A stretch of 64,000 nt of DNA from Rhodococcus sp. ARC_M5 (GCF_022810405.1 NZ_JALGQE010000004.1:62001-126000), one strand, 5' to 3'. Shown: positions 35,397 to 43,875, counted from the stretch's first letter. The notes: generated by a model from the letters alone, not told the origin. Translations and numbers: made by a program.

Positions 35397-36335
35397 TCAT
35401 ATGGCCCGCCGCCCAGCTGCGATATCGTCGGCTCGACGGTCGATAATCCTTGTGCCCGAAATCCCGTCGAGCACGTTCTGCGCATCGTCGAGCGCACCGA
35501 CGGATGCCGAATGCCCACTCGCCCAGGCGAAGGTACTGCAGGCCTGCACTTTCGGGCTCATCGACCCGGCCGCGAACGCGGCGGGATCGAGTTCGTCGAC
35601 ATAGACGGTGCCCAACGGCTCCGCCTGCGCGGTGCCGAAGTGGTCGACGACAGCGGGCACATCGGTGAGGATCAGCAGCCGATCGGCGGCGCAATCGAGG
35701 GCGATCAGCGTTGCAGTCAGGTCCTTGTCGATGACCGCGTCGACCCCGTCGAGTTGACCACTCGCTGCCTCGACGACAGGGGCACCGCCTCCGCAGATCA
35801 CGATAGAGCCGGCGTGGACCAAACGCGTGATCGAGTCCTGCTCGATCACGCGAATCGGGCTGGGCGACGGTACTGTTCGACGCCACCCGGTGCCGTCGGG
35901 AGCGATGGACCAACCGTACTCGTCCACTGCGGAGCGGGCGTCGGACTCCGGGTAGACGGCTCCGACGAACGTGGTCGGATCGGAGAACGCAACATCGTCC
36001 GGATCCACGAGTACCTGCGTGGTCAGGTTGACGATCGGTTTCACGATGCCCGCATTGCGCAATGCCTGCGACAGCCAGTAACCGATCATGCCCTGACTCT
36101 GAGCTCCGACTGCATCCAGCGGGTAAGGGCGCACCAGTGCCGCGTGCGAGCTGCTCTCCCGCTCGAGGGGCCCCACCTGAGGTCCGTTACCGAAGCAGAT
36201 GACGACCTCGTGTTCGCGAACGATAGGTGCGAGAGCAATTGCCGCCGAACGAACATGCGCGAGTAGTCCGGCGGTGTCGGAGCGCTCGTCGCAACCGAGC
36301 AACGCATTTCCGCCGACGGCAATGACGATGCGCAT
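35397..36335 (-). CDS. arcC: Carbamate kinase
   Basis: 312 residues, full length. Amino-acid-kinase motifs: VIAVGGNALL at the start, CFGNGPQVG, VICGGGAPVV and VIDKDLTATLIA. It makes ATP from carbamoyl phosphate and ADP, normally in arginine deiminase or purine catabolism. No deiminase or ornithine transcarbamylase is in the window, so the carbamoyl-phosphate source is elsewhere. Its place in the dormancy island suggests anaerobic ATP supply. A 17-codon frame ends 1 bp before its ATG. Confidence 0.92.
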   Translation of the reverse strand: MRIVIAVGGNALLGCDERSDTAGLLAHVRSAAIALAPIVREHEVVICFGNGPQVGPLERESSSHAALVRPYPLDAVGAQSQGMIGYWLSQALRNAGIVKPIVNLTTQVLVDPDDVAFSDPTTFVGAVYPESDARSAVDEYGWSIAPDGTGWRRTVPSPSPIRVIEQDSITRLVHAGSIVICGGGAPVVEAASGQLDGVDAVIDKDLTATLIALDCAADRLLILTDVPAVVDHFGTAQAEPLGTVYVDELDPAAFAAGSMSPKVQACSTFAWASGHSASVGALDDAQNVLDGISGTRIIDRRADDIAAGRRAI

Positions 36336-36336
36336 G

Positions 36337-36390
36337 TCAGCTACCCACTGCCGCGACGAGATCTATGCGAGTGATGTGAATCAGGTCCAT
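36337..36390 (-). CDS. Possible 17-residue leader peptide of carbamate kinase
   Basis: A 17-codon frame (MDLIHITRIDLVAAVGS) runs from ATG 36390 and its TGA ends one base before the kinase ATG. GAGGAG lies 11 nt before the ATG, slightly far. The kinase ATG has no better ribosome site of its own, so it could be translated by coupling from this frame. No known leader family fits with certainty. Confidence 0.35.
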   Translation of the reverse strand: MDLIHITRIDLVAAVGS

Positions 36391-36673
36391 GGTCAACAGG
36401 TCTCCTCGTAGCCGGGTGCGGCAGACTGTCGAATCTGCGCACCTCACCAGCGTGCGTGTTGCGACTGACCCCGAGACACGGTCGGATGCCCCCGCACCAC
36501 TGCCGAAGGTCCTTTTCTACGAATTCGAGTGGAGGGCGTTCGGAGTCGATGCCGTCGACCCGACATGTCGATCACCTTCGGCCGTTCCTGTGGGTCGTAA
36601 GTCCCTACTCGGCGGCGGTCCCGCAGCGCAGAGTGATCATCGAGCAGTCTCCCTCCACGACAAGGACCCCGGC
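36391..36673. other. Control region between carbamate kinase and the SHOCT gene
   Basis: With the 17-codon frame, this makes a 338-bp stretch without a firm gene. It is divergent between two operons and holds the DosR-box-like site at 36589-36608. An open frame runs through it in phase with the SHOCT gene but looks non-coding. Confidence 0.5.
36589..36608 (+). promoter_or_regulatory. DosR-box-like site
   Basis: TGTGGGTCGTAAGTCCCTAC matches about 14 of 20 DosR consensus positions by eye. It lies 66 bp before the SHOCT-flavodoxin-USP operon and within reach of the divergent carbamate kinase. Confidence 0.6.
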
Positions 36674-36853
36674 ATGATTCTCGTTCCTTCGCTCGGCAGT
36701 GCCGGACCCAACACGTTGGAAGAGCTGTTCGCCGCGCGATATGCGCGCGGCGACATGGATCGAGTGCAGTACCTGACCCGGATGGACGGTCTTGCAACGC
36801 GATTCAACCGAACCCGAACCAACACTGACAGGACGTCGACATGCGAATCCTGA
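36674..36853 (+). CDS. SHOCT-domain small protein
   Basis: 59 residues from ATG 36674 with AAGGA 8 nt upstream. The centre LEELFAARYARGDMDRVQYLTRM is a SHOCT motif, a short C-terminal oligomerisation helix pair found in many actinobacterial membrane proteins. Here it stands alone. It overlaps the flavodoxin-like gene by 13 bp, so it is the first gene of a three-gene operon. Confidence 0.7.
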   Translation: MILVPSLGSAGPNTLEELFAARYARGDMDRVQYLTRMDGLATRFNRTRTNTDRTSTCES

Positions 36854-37398
36854 TCGCAACAGCAAGCCGCCACGGTGCCACCCGAGAGATCGGACAGTGG
36901 CTGGGCGCATCGATTCTGCGCGAAATGTCCACCGACGACAGCACGACGACAGTGGACGTGCGTGATGCCCGCGACGTGGACAGCATCGCCGAGTACGACG
37001 CCGCGATCATCGGCAGCGGCGTCTACATGGGCCGATGGCTTCGAGACGCACGTTCGCTGATTGCCAGGGAACAGGCCGAACTGGAGAGCATGCCGGTGTG
37101 GCTGTTCTCGAGCGGTCCGGTGGACGGCAGTACCCCGGCCAAAACTCAACCGAAGGAGACGAAGGCCGACTGGGCAATCGAGCATCGCGTGTTCGGAGGC
37201 AAACTGGACCGCGCCGGGTTGTCACGCTTCGAGCGTGCGGTCGTTCGGCTGATCAATGTCTCCGATGGTGACAGCAGGTCACGAGCAGAGGTTTTGGCAT
37301 GGGCGGTAGTCATTTCCTCTCGGCTCACACTTTCGGCCCCCAATGCACCCGAGGCATCTCGACCGGATTCGACACCGAGGACAAGTGAGCGTTCATGA
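36841..37398 (+). CDS. Flavodoxin-domain protein
   Basis: 185 residues. The FMN loop reads ILIATASRHGATREIGQWL and the second loop IIGSGVYMGRWL, typical of HemG-like flavodoxin-domain proteins found in dormancy loci. It likely binds FMN and handles low-potential electrons; a specific reaction is not clear. The last ~25 residues are low complexity. Overlaps both neighbours: SHOCT upstream and USP downstream (ATGA). A second, related gene lies at 41201-41701. Confidence 0.83.
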   Translation: MRILIATASRHGATREIGQWLGASILREMSTDDSTTTVDVRDARDVDSIAEYDAAIIGSGVYMGRWLRDARSLIAREQAELESMPVWLFSSGPVDGSTPAKTQPKETKADWAIEHRVFGGKLDRAGLSRFERAVVRLINVSDGDSRSRAEVLAWAVVISSRLTLSAPNAPEASRPDSTPRTSERS

Positions 37399-37913
37399 TG
37401 GACACGAACTCGACCGGCCGCCCCATCGTGGTGGGAGTCGACGGATCGCCCTCGTCGATCCTCGCCCTGCAACGTGCGCAGCAATTGGCCACTGCATTGT
37501 CGACCACGGTGGATGCAATCCATGTCTGGCAGTACCAGCCGTACATGGACACCGGTTATGTCGTCGAGGTCGAGCCTGCGAAAAACGCAGGGAAGGTACT
37601 CGCCGAGGCTACGGCTGCTGCATTCGGAACCGACCTCCCGGCAGGTCTGAAACAGGTTGCGAGACAGGGTTCGGCGGCGAAGGTCCTGCGCGACGCCAGC
37701 CAGAACGCCGAGATTCTCGTCGTCGGAAGTCGCGGTCACGGCGGCTTCGTCGGACTGCTCCTCGGTTCTATCAGCTCGCAATGCGCCGAACATGCCCACT
37801 GCCCGGTGCTCGTGGTTCATTCGAGGGATCATCTCCAGCCCGGGCACCACCGGGGCGATTCCATCGCATCGAGTCTCTCGACGACATGGGCGGGCCCGAA
37901 AAACTCACGGTAG
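37395..37913 (+). CDS. Universal stress protein, single domain
   Basis: 172 residues. One USP domain with VVGVDGSPSS and the intact ATP loop GSRGHGGFVGLLLGSIS. The C-terminal ~30 residues (after VVHSRD) are an unrelated tail that overlaps the convergent ANTAR gene by 9 bp. ATG 37398 is an alternative start. It ends the SHOCT-flavodoxin-USP operon preceded by a DosR-box-like site. Confidence 0.88.
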   Translation: MMDTNSTGRPIVVGVDGSPSSILALQRAQQLATALSTTVDAIHVWQYQPYMDTGYVVEVEPAKNAGKVLAEATAAAFGTDLPAGLKQVARQGSAAKVLRDASQNAEILVVGSRGHGGFVGLLLGSISSQCAEHAHCPVLVVHSRDHLQPGHHRGDSIASSLSTTWAGPKNSR

Positions 37914-38504
37914 CCGAGGCGGGAACCAACCGCGGGCGTCCCGCAGGGTGCGTCCGGCCTCGTCGACGGTCGACCGGTTCGAGTGCTCGGCGAGTCTGCC
38001 CAATTCGGAACGCGCTTCGGTAACCGTGCGGCCACTCGCGACGAGAACTCCGATTGCTTGATTCACCTCGCTGATATCGGCGAGAGTAGGCGGGTCGGCC
38101 GGCTGGAGGGCCGTTCCACCGCCGCGGACCAGATGTCGATCCAATACAGCCGCGCCCTCGGCCAGCCCCAATGCGGAGCCGACGTCGGCTGCGAAGTCGA
38201 CGAGCGCACCGGAGGTACCGGACAGAATGAGCAGCTGCTTGGCTGTGCGGGAATCAGCAAGGCCGGCGAGGGTGACTTCGAGCGAGGAGGCAACGGCTCC
38301 CTGGTGTGGAGAGCTCGTCGATGCCGAGACTTCGAAGCGTTCACCGTCGACGGTCACTGTCAGGCTGATCGAAACCACTGACGGGACAGCCACATCGATG
38401 TCGGCCGCCAAGTGCCCGGCCATACGCGCGAGATCGACGGTCGAGCAATCCAGTGATTCGGTCAGCGTCGCGAGATCTTCGATCAATCGAGGCTGAAGTT
38501 TCAT
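37905..38504 (-). CDS. ANTAR-domain protein with divergent sensory region
   Basis: 199 residues from ATG 38504; GTG 38552 is an alternative. The N-terminal ~130 residues are a GAF-like but divergent region. The C-terminal part (DISEVNQAIGVLVASGRTVTEARSEL) is an ANTAR RNA-binding three-helix bundle, which acts on nascent transcripts to block termination. The second of three ANTAR genes in the island lies just upstream on the same strand. Confidence 0.75.
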   Translation of the reverse strand: MKLQPRLIEDLATLTESLDCSTVDLARMAGHLAADIDVAVPSVVSISLTVTVDGERFEVSASTSSPHQGAVASSLEVTLAGLADSRTAKQLLILSGTSGALVDFAADVGSALGLAEGAAVLDRHLVRGGGTALQPADPPTLADISEVNQAIGVLVASGRTVTEARSELGRLAEHSNRSTVDEAGRTLRDARGWFPPRLP

Positions 38505-38641
38505 CGATAATCCAGGTGCGGCCCGACCGCCGATTCGATTCTTCCGGTACACCCGCAGCGTAGCGCTGGGGTCGAAGTGCAGGCGCGAGGAAAAGTCGGA
38601 CTCGATGCCTCTGACGCACCCGCATGCTCAACGCTACGCCT

Positions 38642-39376
38642 CTACGTACGCCGGCGGGTTCGCGCGGTCTTCATCGCTTCTCCCACCATGGCCTCCGCGA
38701 CCACGGCGACCTTCCTGTGCTCGCTCTGGCTCAGCGATCGGAGCTTGTCGTATCCCTCGGCGCCGGTGCACCCGGTTCGACTGATCAGCACCCCGATGGC
38801 CTGGTCGATCACCGCGCGACTGTTCAGCGCCTTCTCCAGTTGCTCGGTGAGCCGGGCAGCACCGGCCAACGCGCGCGCGTTCTGTACCGAGATAGCAGCC
38901 GGTACCGAGAAGAGTTCGCCCAACTCCGCAGCGCGAGCATCGAACGCATCAGGCCTGTGCGCGTAGACATTCATCGCACCGAGCACGTCGCCTGCGGTGA
39001 CGAGCGGTAGGGACAACACGCTGTGCACGCCCAACCGGCCGACCTTCGGACCGAATTCCGGCCATCGCGGGTCGGTTTCGAGCGAACCGGATAGAACGGT
39101 GATGCCCTGTGCCGCCGCGGTGATGCAGGGGCCCTCGCCCAGCGTGTATTGGATGTCGTCGACGACACGAACGAAATCTGCACTCGCGACAATCGTGTCG
39201 GGCCGCCCCGGATGCAGCAGCGTCAAGCCGGCACCATCCGCGCCGGGAATCGCCCTGACCGCAAATTCCGCCACGTGCGAGAGAGTGTCGGACAGCGACA
39301 GATCGGTCATCGCCAATGTGCCGAGATCGGCGAGGCTCGACCTGAGGTCGTCTTCGTGCTCCTCGGAGTCCATCAC
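38642..39376 (-). CDS. GAF-ANTAR transcription antiterminator
   Basis: 244 residues. A GAF domain (about residues 25-165, with GADGAGLTLLH and YTLGEGPC) is followed by an ANTAR domain (LNSRAVIDQAIGVLISRTGCTGAEGYDKLRSLSQ). Mycobacterial proteins of this type couple ligand sensing to RNA antitermination. The GPC cysteine motif is common to this subfamily. It is 137 bp upstream of the other ANTAR gene. ATG 39373 is an alternative start. Confidence 0.88.
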   Translation of the reverse strand: MMDSEEHEDDLRSSLADLGTLAMTDLSLSDTLSHVAEFAVRAIPGADGAGLTLLHPGRPDTIVASADFVRVVDDIQYTLGEGPCITAAAQGITVLSGSLETDPRWPEFGPKVGRLGVHSVLSLPLVTAGDVLGAMNVYAHRPDAFDARAAELGELFSVPAAISVQNARALAGAARLTEQLEKALNSRAVIDQAIGVLISRTGCTGAEGYDKLRSLSQSEHRKVAVVAEAMVGEAMKTARTRRRT

Positions 39377-39510
39377 TGCTCACTTCGTTGCGGGCACGCA
39401 TACCTTTCGGGTACGCGCCTGCCCACCACGAACCCTACGGCCTCACCACAGGCACATGGTTCGATCGAGGGAACATAGACGTCAGCGCACAGGTGCCGAG
39501 AATGTCCACA

Positions 39511-40521
39511 TCAGAACTCGAAGACCTGGCGAGCGGTGACGCGGCCACCCATGAGGTCGTCGAAGCACTCGTTCACCTCGTCCAACTTGCGCGACACGGC
39601 AGATACCGTGGTTCGCCCGGCCTCGTGCAGCGCGAACACCTCACGCAGATCCTTTCGGGTACCGACGATCGACCCGAGTACCGAGATTCCGCCGACGACC
39701 GTCTCGAAGATCGGGACCGGGAACACACCATGCGCGGGCATCGAGACGCACACCAGTCGACCGCCGCGGCGAAGCGAACGGAAGGCCTGATCGAACACGC
39801 TCGGGATGACGGCCAACACGATGGCCACATCGGCTCCGCCGAGCGCCTTGATCTCCTCGACGGGATCGACTTTCGACGAGTTGACGGTGTGATCGGCACC
39901 GAGTTCACGAGCTAGTTCGAGCTTCTCGTCCTCGATGTCGACCGCAGTGACGAATCCGCCCGCGATCTTGGCGTACTGCACGGCCAAGTGCCCCAGTCCG
40001 CCCACGCCGAAGATGGCCACGCGTTGCGCCGGGGTGACGCCGCCGACCTTGACGGCCTTATAGGTGGTCACGCCGGCACAGGTCAGTGGGGCAGCGTCGA
40101 ACGAGGAGATTCCTTCCGGAACACGGACGACATACTTCGCATGTGCCACAGCGTATTCGGCGTAGGCACCGTCGATCGAATAGCCGCTGTTCTGTTGCGT
40201 CTCGCACAGCGTCTCCCAACCCGAGACACAGTGATCGCATTCCCCGCACGCCGAACCGAGCCACGCGATGGCAACGCGTTCGCCGATACGACTCGCATCG
40301 ACCTGCGATCCCACTGCCTCGATCACGCCGATGCCCTCGTGCCCCGGAACGAACGGAAGCGTTGGCTTCGCAGGCCAATCACCCTGCGCTGCATGGATAT
40401 CGGTGTGGCACACCCCGCATGTCTCCATCTTCACGAGCACCTGCTCGGGTGCGGGTGTCGGGATCGGGATGTCCTTGACGACCAGGGGCCCGCCGAACTC
40501 GGTGACGACTGCAGCTTTCAT
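39511..40521 (-). CDS. Zinc-dependent alcohol dehydrogenase (AdhP-like)
   Basis: 336 residues from ATG 40521 with GGAGGA 8 nt upstream; the longer frame is spurious. Catalytic zinc ligands: Cys in CGVCHTD and His/Glu in GHEGIGVIEAVG; the structural zinc site is CGECDHCVSGWETLC. NAD Rossmann motif GVGGLGHLA. It probably reduces acetaldehyde to ethanol to recycle NADH when oxygen is short, fitting the phosphoketolase pathway. A DosR-box-like site lies 162 bp upstream. Confidence 0.92.
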   Translation of the reverse strand: MKAAVVTEFGGPLVVKDIPIPTPAPEQVLVKMETCGVCHTDIHAAQGDWPAKPTLPFVPGHEGIGVIEAVGSQVDASRIGERVAIAWLGSACGECDHCVSGWETLCETQQNSGYSIDGAYAEYAVAHAKYVVRVPEGISSFDAAPLTCAGVTTYKAVKVGGVTPAQRVAIFGVGGLGHLAVQYAKIAGGFVTAVDIEDEKLELARELGADHTVNSSKVDPVEEIKALGGADVAIVLAVIPSVFDQAFRSLRRGGRLVCVSMPAHGVFPVPIFETVVGGISVLGSIVGTRKDLREVFALHEAGRTTVSAVSRKLDEVNECFDDLMGGRVTARQVFEF

Positions 40522-40682
40522 CGTGGATTTCCTCCAACTATCGAAACCAATGCCGTTCTCGACCATCGAGCAATGCACACTGTCGATGGTCGGCGCTGCG
40601 GTGTTCGGCATGTAGGGCCGGAAGTCACCGCCACACGAGGACACATCCCGGGCTGTCGGCTCGCGGGCCAAGGGCCCACCCA

Positions 40683-40702
40683 TCGTGGTCTTTCGTCCCT
40701 GG
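40683..40702 (-). promoter_or_regulatory. DosR-box-like site
   Basis: Read on the minus strand, CCAGGGACGAAAGACCACGA matches about 13 of 20 DosR consensus positions and shares GACGAAAG with sites at 30801 and 46206. It lies between the divergent alcohol dehydrogenase and DUF1003 genes. Confidence 0.5.
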
Positions 40703-40773
40703 CGCGGGCCGATCCTGCGGAACACACTGATGCTCATGACCGCTGCACATCTCGAACCGAATACCTGCGGCCC

Positions 40774-41226
40774 ATGAGTCTGTGGCGCAAGCACCCGGGC
40801 GTCCGTACCGGCGACGCACTGACCACCGGTGAACGAGCGGCGGACTACGTCAGAAACGGGATGGGCTCGTGGCCGTTCGTGTTCCTGTTTCTGGGCACCA
40901 TGGCGCTGTGGGCCGCCTACAACCAGAGCGACGGATTCGACCCGTACCCGTTCATCCTGCTCAACCTGTTCCTGTCCATGATCGCCGGACTCCAAGGAGC
41001 AATTCTGCTGATCTCGGCGAAACGCGCGGACTCGGTGAGCAGTGAGGTTGCCGTACACACACTTTCGAACACCGCACTACTCCAAGACATGATCGAGGCC
41101 AACACCGTGTTGACGGAATCCGTGGCGCAGCTCGCGGCAGAAATCCACGAACACGTCTGCCCCTCCGCTCAGCGTCTCGGTGCACGCACGTCCCAGAAGA
41201 TCACGAGCCCGGTGTCCCAGCCGTGA
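40774..41226 (+). CDS. DUF1003-like membrane protein
   Basis: 150 residues from ATG 40774. Two membrane helices (about 33-50 and 62-82) with the family pattern MGSWPFVFLFLGTMALW and DPYPFILLNLFLSMIAGLQGAILL. The C-terminal helix is cytoplasmic. Function of the family is unknown. The ATG overlaps the stop of a 13-codon frame from 40736, a second possible leader in this island. No clear ribosome site precedes the gene. The end overlaps the convergent flavodoxin-like gene by 26 bp. Confidence 0.78.
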   Translation: MSLWRKHPGVRTGDALTTGERAADYVRNGMGSWPFVFLFLGTMALWAAYNQSDGFDPYPFILLNLFLSMIAGLQGAILLISAKRADSVSSEVAVHTLSNTALLQDMIEANTVLTESVAQLAAEIHEHVCPSAQRLGARTSQKITSPVSQP

Positions 41227-41701
41227 GACAGGCAAGGATCTCTCGGGCCCAGTTGCACACGAGTACCCAATCGCGGAAGTCTCCTGCGACTGCGCCGGAG
41301 TTTTCGAAGATCTGACGTTCCCCCGCAGAAAGTCGTTCGGGATCCAGCTTTCCTGGAAACGTTCGGTGTGCAGTCGCATGCAAAACCGATGCTGCATGTG
41401 CCGCGTCGGAGGTGACGTTGACCGGCCGGTCGCTCGAGTGCAGCGGACCACAGGAGAACAGCCACACAGGTGGATGTTCGGACCTCGATACCCTGTCGAC
41501 CAGTGCCTTCGCGGCCGGAACCCAGCGATCGGAGTAGACAGCGCTCCCGATGACCAGAGCGTCGTAGTCGTCGACGCAAGCGACGGATGCCGGCGCACGG
41601 AGGTCGACATCGCCGCCGCTGTGCTCGAAGACTCGAGCCAATTCCCGACCCAGCGAGTCCGTCGCTCCGTGGCGGCCGGCGGTGGAGACGAGTATTTTCA
41701 T
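41201..41701 (-). CDS. Flavodoxin-domain protein
   Basis: 166 residues from ATG 41701 with GGAGGA close upstream. FMN loop ILVSTAGRHGATDSLGREL, second loop VIGSAVYSDRW, third LFSCGPL. It is a paralogue-like partner of the protein at 36841-37398; both carry ATRE/ATDS-type loops. A HemG-like or general flavin electron-transfer role is possible. The start overlaps the upstream membrane protein stop by ATGA. Confidence 0.82.
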   Translation of the reverse strand: MKILVSTAGRHGATDSLGRELARVFEHSGGDVDLRAPASVACVDDYDALVIGSAVYSDRWVPAAKALVDRVSRSEHPPVWLFSCGPLHSSDRPVNVTSDAAHAASVLHATAHRTFPGKLDPERLSAGERQIFENSGAVAGDFRDWVLVCNWAREILACLTAGTPGS

Positions 41702-42138
41702 GTCTCCTCCGACATGAGGTACGCGGACTTGCCCGCAGCCACCGTCATCCGCCATCCGCGGACCGCAATGACGAATCCCAGTACCCCGAACGAGCCCTGC
41801 AGCCAACTCGTCTCACCGGTCACCGCCGGCTGCACGACGATCCACGCAACCAGGAGCACACCGGCGATGTGAGCCATCGGACCGGACCTTCCGCCGCCGG
41901 CGAAAGCAGACACCGCAGCAAGCCCCATCGGAATCCCGACGACCAACACCAGCACGACTGCAGCGAGCGCGGTGCTGGACATGGGCAGACTGGCCTGTAC
42001 ATCGGGGCTCAGATCGATTGCACCCGATGCCAATCCGATCGCTCCGCCGAAGGCGTTGATCGAAACACCTCCGCAGACTGCGCCGAGCCACGGCCATCGT
42101 CGAGTGCGTTCGGTGGCCACCCGCGTTGTCGATATCAT
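41698..42138 (-). CDS. Four-helix membrane protein, hypothetical
   Basis: 146 residues with about four hydrophobic helices (GAVCGGVSINAFGGAIGL, AALAAVVLVLVVGIPMGLAAV, IAGVLLVAWIVVQPAV, FGVLGFVIAVRGW). Not recognised as a known family. It is the first gene of a pair with the flavodoxin-domain protein (ATGA overlap), so it may anchor or serve the flavoprotein. Upstream is the Cys-rich small protein on the same strand with a 76-bp gap. Confidence 0.65.
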   Translation of the reverse strand: MISTTRVATERTRRWPWLGAVCGGVSINAFGGAIGLASGAIDLSPDVQASLPMSSTALAAVVLVLVVGIPMGLAAVSAFAGGGRSGPMAHIAGVLLVAWIVVQPAVTGETSWLQGSFGVLGFVIAVRGWRMTVAAGKSAYLMSEET

Positions 42139-42214
42139 CGTTCCAGTGTGGCCGGCAGGTGATCAATTGGACTAGAGCACAAAGTACTTGACGCTCGACC
42201 AGCTGAAGCTGGTT

Positions 42215-42388
42215 TCAGCGACCGAACAACGACCGCATGCTCCGACGCTCCTTCGTGGGTGGCGTCGAATTCTCACTGCAGGTGCAACGATCGGATGCGG
42301 CAACCGTCCGCATGACGGAGTCGACATGTTTGCCGCAACCGCCCCAGCCGGTCTTGTCGCATTTCTTGCAGGTGACGGGGTAACACAT
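42215..42388 (-). CDS. Cys-rich 57-residue protein, possibly metal-binding
   Basis: 57 residues from ATG 42388 with an excellent AGGAGG site 6 nt upstream. The first 37 residues carry six cysteines: C2, the CKKC pair (C7, C10), C18 in GGCGKH, and the CTC pair (C35, C37), plus H21. This looks like a small zinc- or persulfide-binding fold. Similar short proteins are known in actinobacteria without assigned function. It starts 32 bp after the MBL-rhodanese stop on the same strand, so it is probably co-transcribed with persulfide metabolism. Confidence 0.65.
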   Translation of the reverse strand: MCYPVTCKKCDKTGWGGCGKHVDSVMRTVAASDRCTCSENSTPPTKERRSMRSLFGR

Positions 42389-42419
42389 GAGAATCCTCCT
42401 GGTAGAAGTCGGTCGAAAG

Positions 42420-43799
42420 TCAGGCCGGAACGTGAGCGTCGGCCCACGCGTTGTAGCCGCCCAGCAGGTCCGAGACGTCGTCGAATCCCTCGGCGCGCAG
42501 CAGCGACGCAGCCACGCTCGAGCGCCATCCTCCGGCGCAGTGCATCACGATCGGTTTGCCGGTCGGCACCTGATCGAGGCGAGTTCGCAACTGGGCCAGC
42601 GGGATCGGGATAGCTCCCGGTATCGTGCCGAACTCGCGCTCACCCGGGTTGCGAATGTCGATGAGTGTCACCTCGTCCGCGGCGAGCATCACGTCGAGTT
42701 GCTCGACCGTGGTGCGCGGCGCCGTCTCGACCAAGGTCGCCAGCTCGGCTGGAAACACGCCGTCACGGCCGATTCCGAGGTACCCGGTCACGTTGTCGGA
42801 TCCGATTCGGGCCAAGCGCAGTGCCGCCTCCTGCTCTTCGCCTGGATACGCGATGAGCACGATGCGACCGCCGACCTCCGCGACCATGCCGCCGGTCTCG
42901 GCGAAGCGACCGTCGAACCCCACGTTGACCGATCCGCGTAGATGACCGGCCGCGAAATCGTCCACGCTTCTCGCGTCGAGCACCCTTGTGCCGGCGGCGA
43001 GTTCGGCCGTCACCGCTCCGGGTGTCAGCTCAGGAACTGTCCGGCCCTGCGGAAGGAGCGGGTGGATCCGCTTGTTCATGGCGGCATCGGCGGAGAAGTA
43101 CGACGGCGCTGCCGGTTGGCCGTCGGTGACGAGTGCCACGAAGGCGTCCTCACTCATCGGTTGCACCGACGGGTTGCTCGCGCGCTGCTCACCGATGGTG
43201 GAGGTGAGCTCGGAGGACAGGTTTTTTCCACAGGACGAGCCGGCACCGTGAGCAGGCATGACGGTGACCTCGTCGGGCAGCGTCAGCAGCTTTTCGTGGA
43301 TCGTCGAATACATTGCACGGGCGAGGTCGGTGGTGGACCCGTCCCCGAGATTGACCAGGTCAGGACGCCCGACATCCCCGATAAAGAGCGAATCACCGGT
43401 GAGGACCGCGGTGGGTGTGACACCGGGGCGCTCCCGTACGAGCACCGAGATCGACTCCCAGGTGTGGCCGGGCGTCGAGAGGATTTCGAGTTCGACGTCG
43501 CCGAGAGACAGCCGCTCCCCGTCGCGCAGTCGTCGGATCGGGTAGTCGGTCTCGGCGGCCTCGCCGAAGCCGATCCAGGCACCGGTCGCGTCGACCAGTT
43601 CGAGGTGACCCGAGACGAAGTCGGCATGGAAGTGAGTGTTGACTACCCCTTCGATAGCGAGTCCGTACTTCGCAGCGTCGTCGAGATACTCGGCGATGTC
43701 GCGACGCGGATCGACGACGATCGCGCGCCCCGTGCTCTGATCTCCGATCAGATACGAAGCGTGGGAGAGACATTCGAGGTAGTACTGCTCGAGGATCAT
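42420..43799 (-). CDS. CstB-like persulfide dioxygenase-rhodanese fusion
   Basis: 459 residues from ATG 43799 with GGAGGA 5-6 nt upstream; the longer frame is spurious. The metallo-beta-lactamase domain (1-~240) has THFHADFVSGH (His56, His58, Asp60, His65). Two rhodanese domains follow: the first lacks a catalytic cysteine (LIAYPGEEQ), the second keeps it (HCAGGWRSS, Cys421). This matches CstB, which oxidises persulfides. Two CstR-type palindromes lie upstream, between it and a sulfite exporter gene. Confidence 0.9.
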   Translation of the reverse strand: MILEQYYLECLSHASYLIGDQSTGRAIVVDPRRDIAEYLDDAAKYGLAIEGVVNTHFHADFVSGHLELVDATGAWIGFGEAAETDYPIRRLRDGERLSLGDVELEILSTPGHTWESISVLVRERPGVTPTAVLTGDSLFIGDVGRPDLVNLGDGSTTDLARAMYSTIHEKLLTLPDEVTVMPAHGAGSSCGKNLSSELTSTIGEQRASNPSVQPMSEDAFVALVTDGQPAAPSYFSADAAMNKRIHPLLPQGRTVPELTPGAVTAELAAGTRVLDARSVDDFAAGHLRGSVNVGFDGRFAETGGMVAEVGGRIVLIAYPGEEQEAALRLARIGSDNVTGYLGIGRDGVFPAELATLVETAPRTTVEQLDVMLAADEVTLIDIRNPGEREFGTIPGAIPIPLAQLRTRLDQVPTGKPIVMHCAGGWRSSVAASLLRAEGFDDVSDLLGGYNAWADAHVPA

Positions 43800-43859
43800 G
43801 GGTTCCTCCGTCTGAGAAGTCTTCGGGCGAGCTTTGCGAGGTGGTAGACACAGTCTGCA

Positions 43860-43875
43860 ATACCCCCTAGGGTAT
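43860..43875. promoter_or_regulatory. CstR/CsoR-type operator, site 1
   Basis: ATACCCCCTAGGGTAT is a palindrome-like site in the 131-bp divergent gap between the persulfide dioxygenase and sulfite exporter genes. CsoR-family repressors, including persulfide-sensing CstR, bind such C-run/G-run sites. Confidence 0.7.

Noticed and set aside
34486-35913. 475-residue hydrolase
   Set aside because: The first ~180 residues lie over the carbamate kinase gene, are Arg-rich and show no family similarity; the hydrolase begins at 35379 or 35400.
39511-41058. 515-residue alcohol dehydrogenase
   Set aside because: The extension covers the intergenic region and the DUF1003 gene; ATG 40521 has GGAGGA in place and matches the family start.
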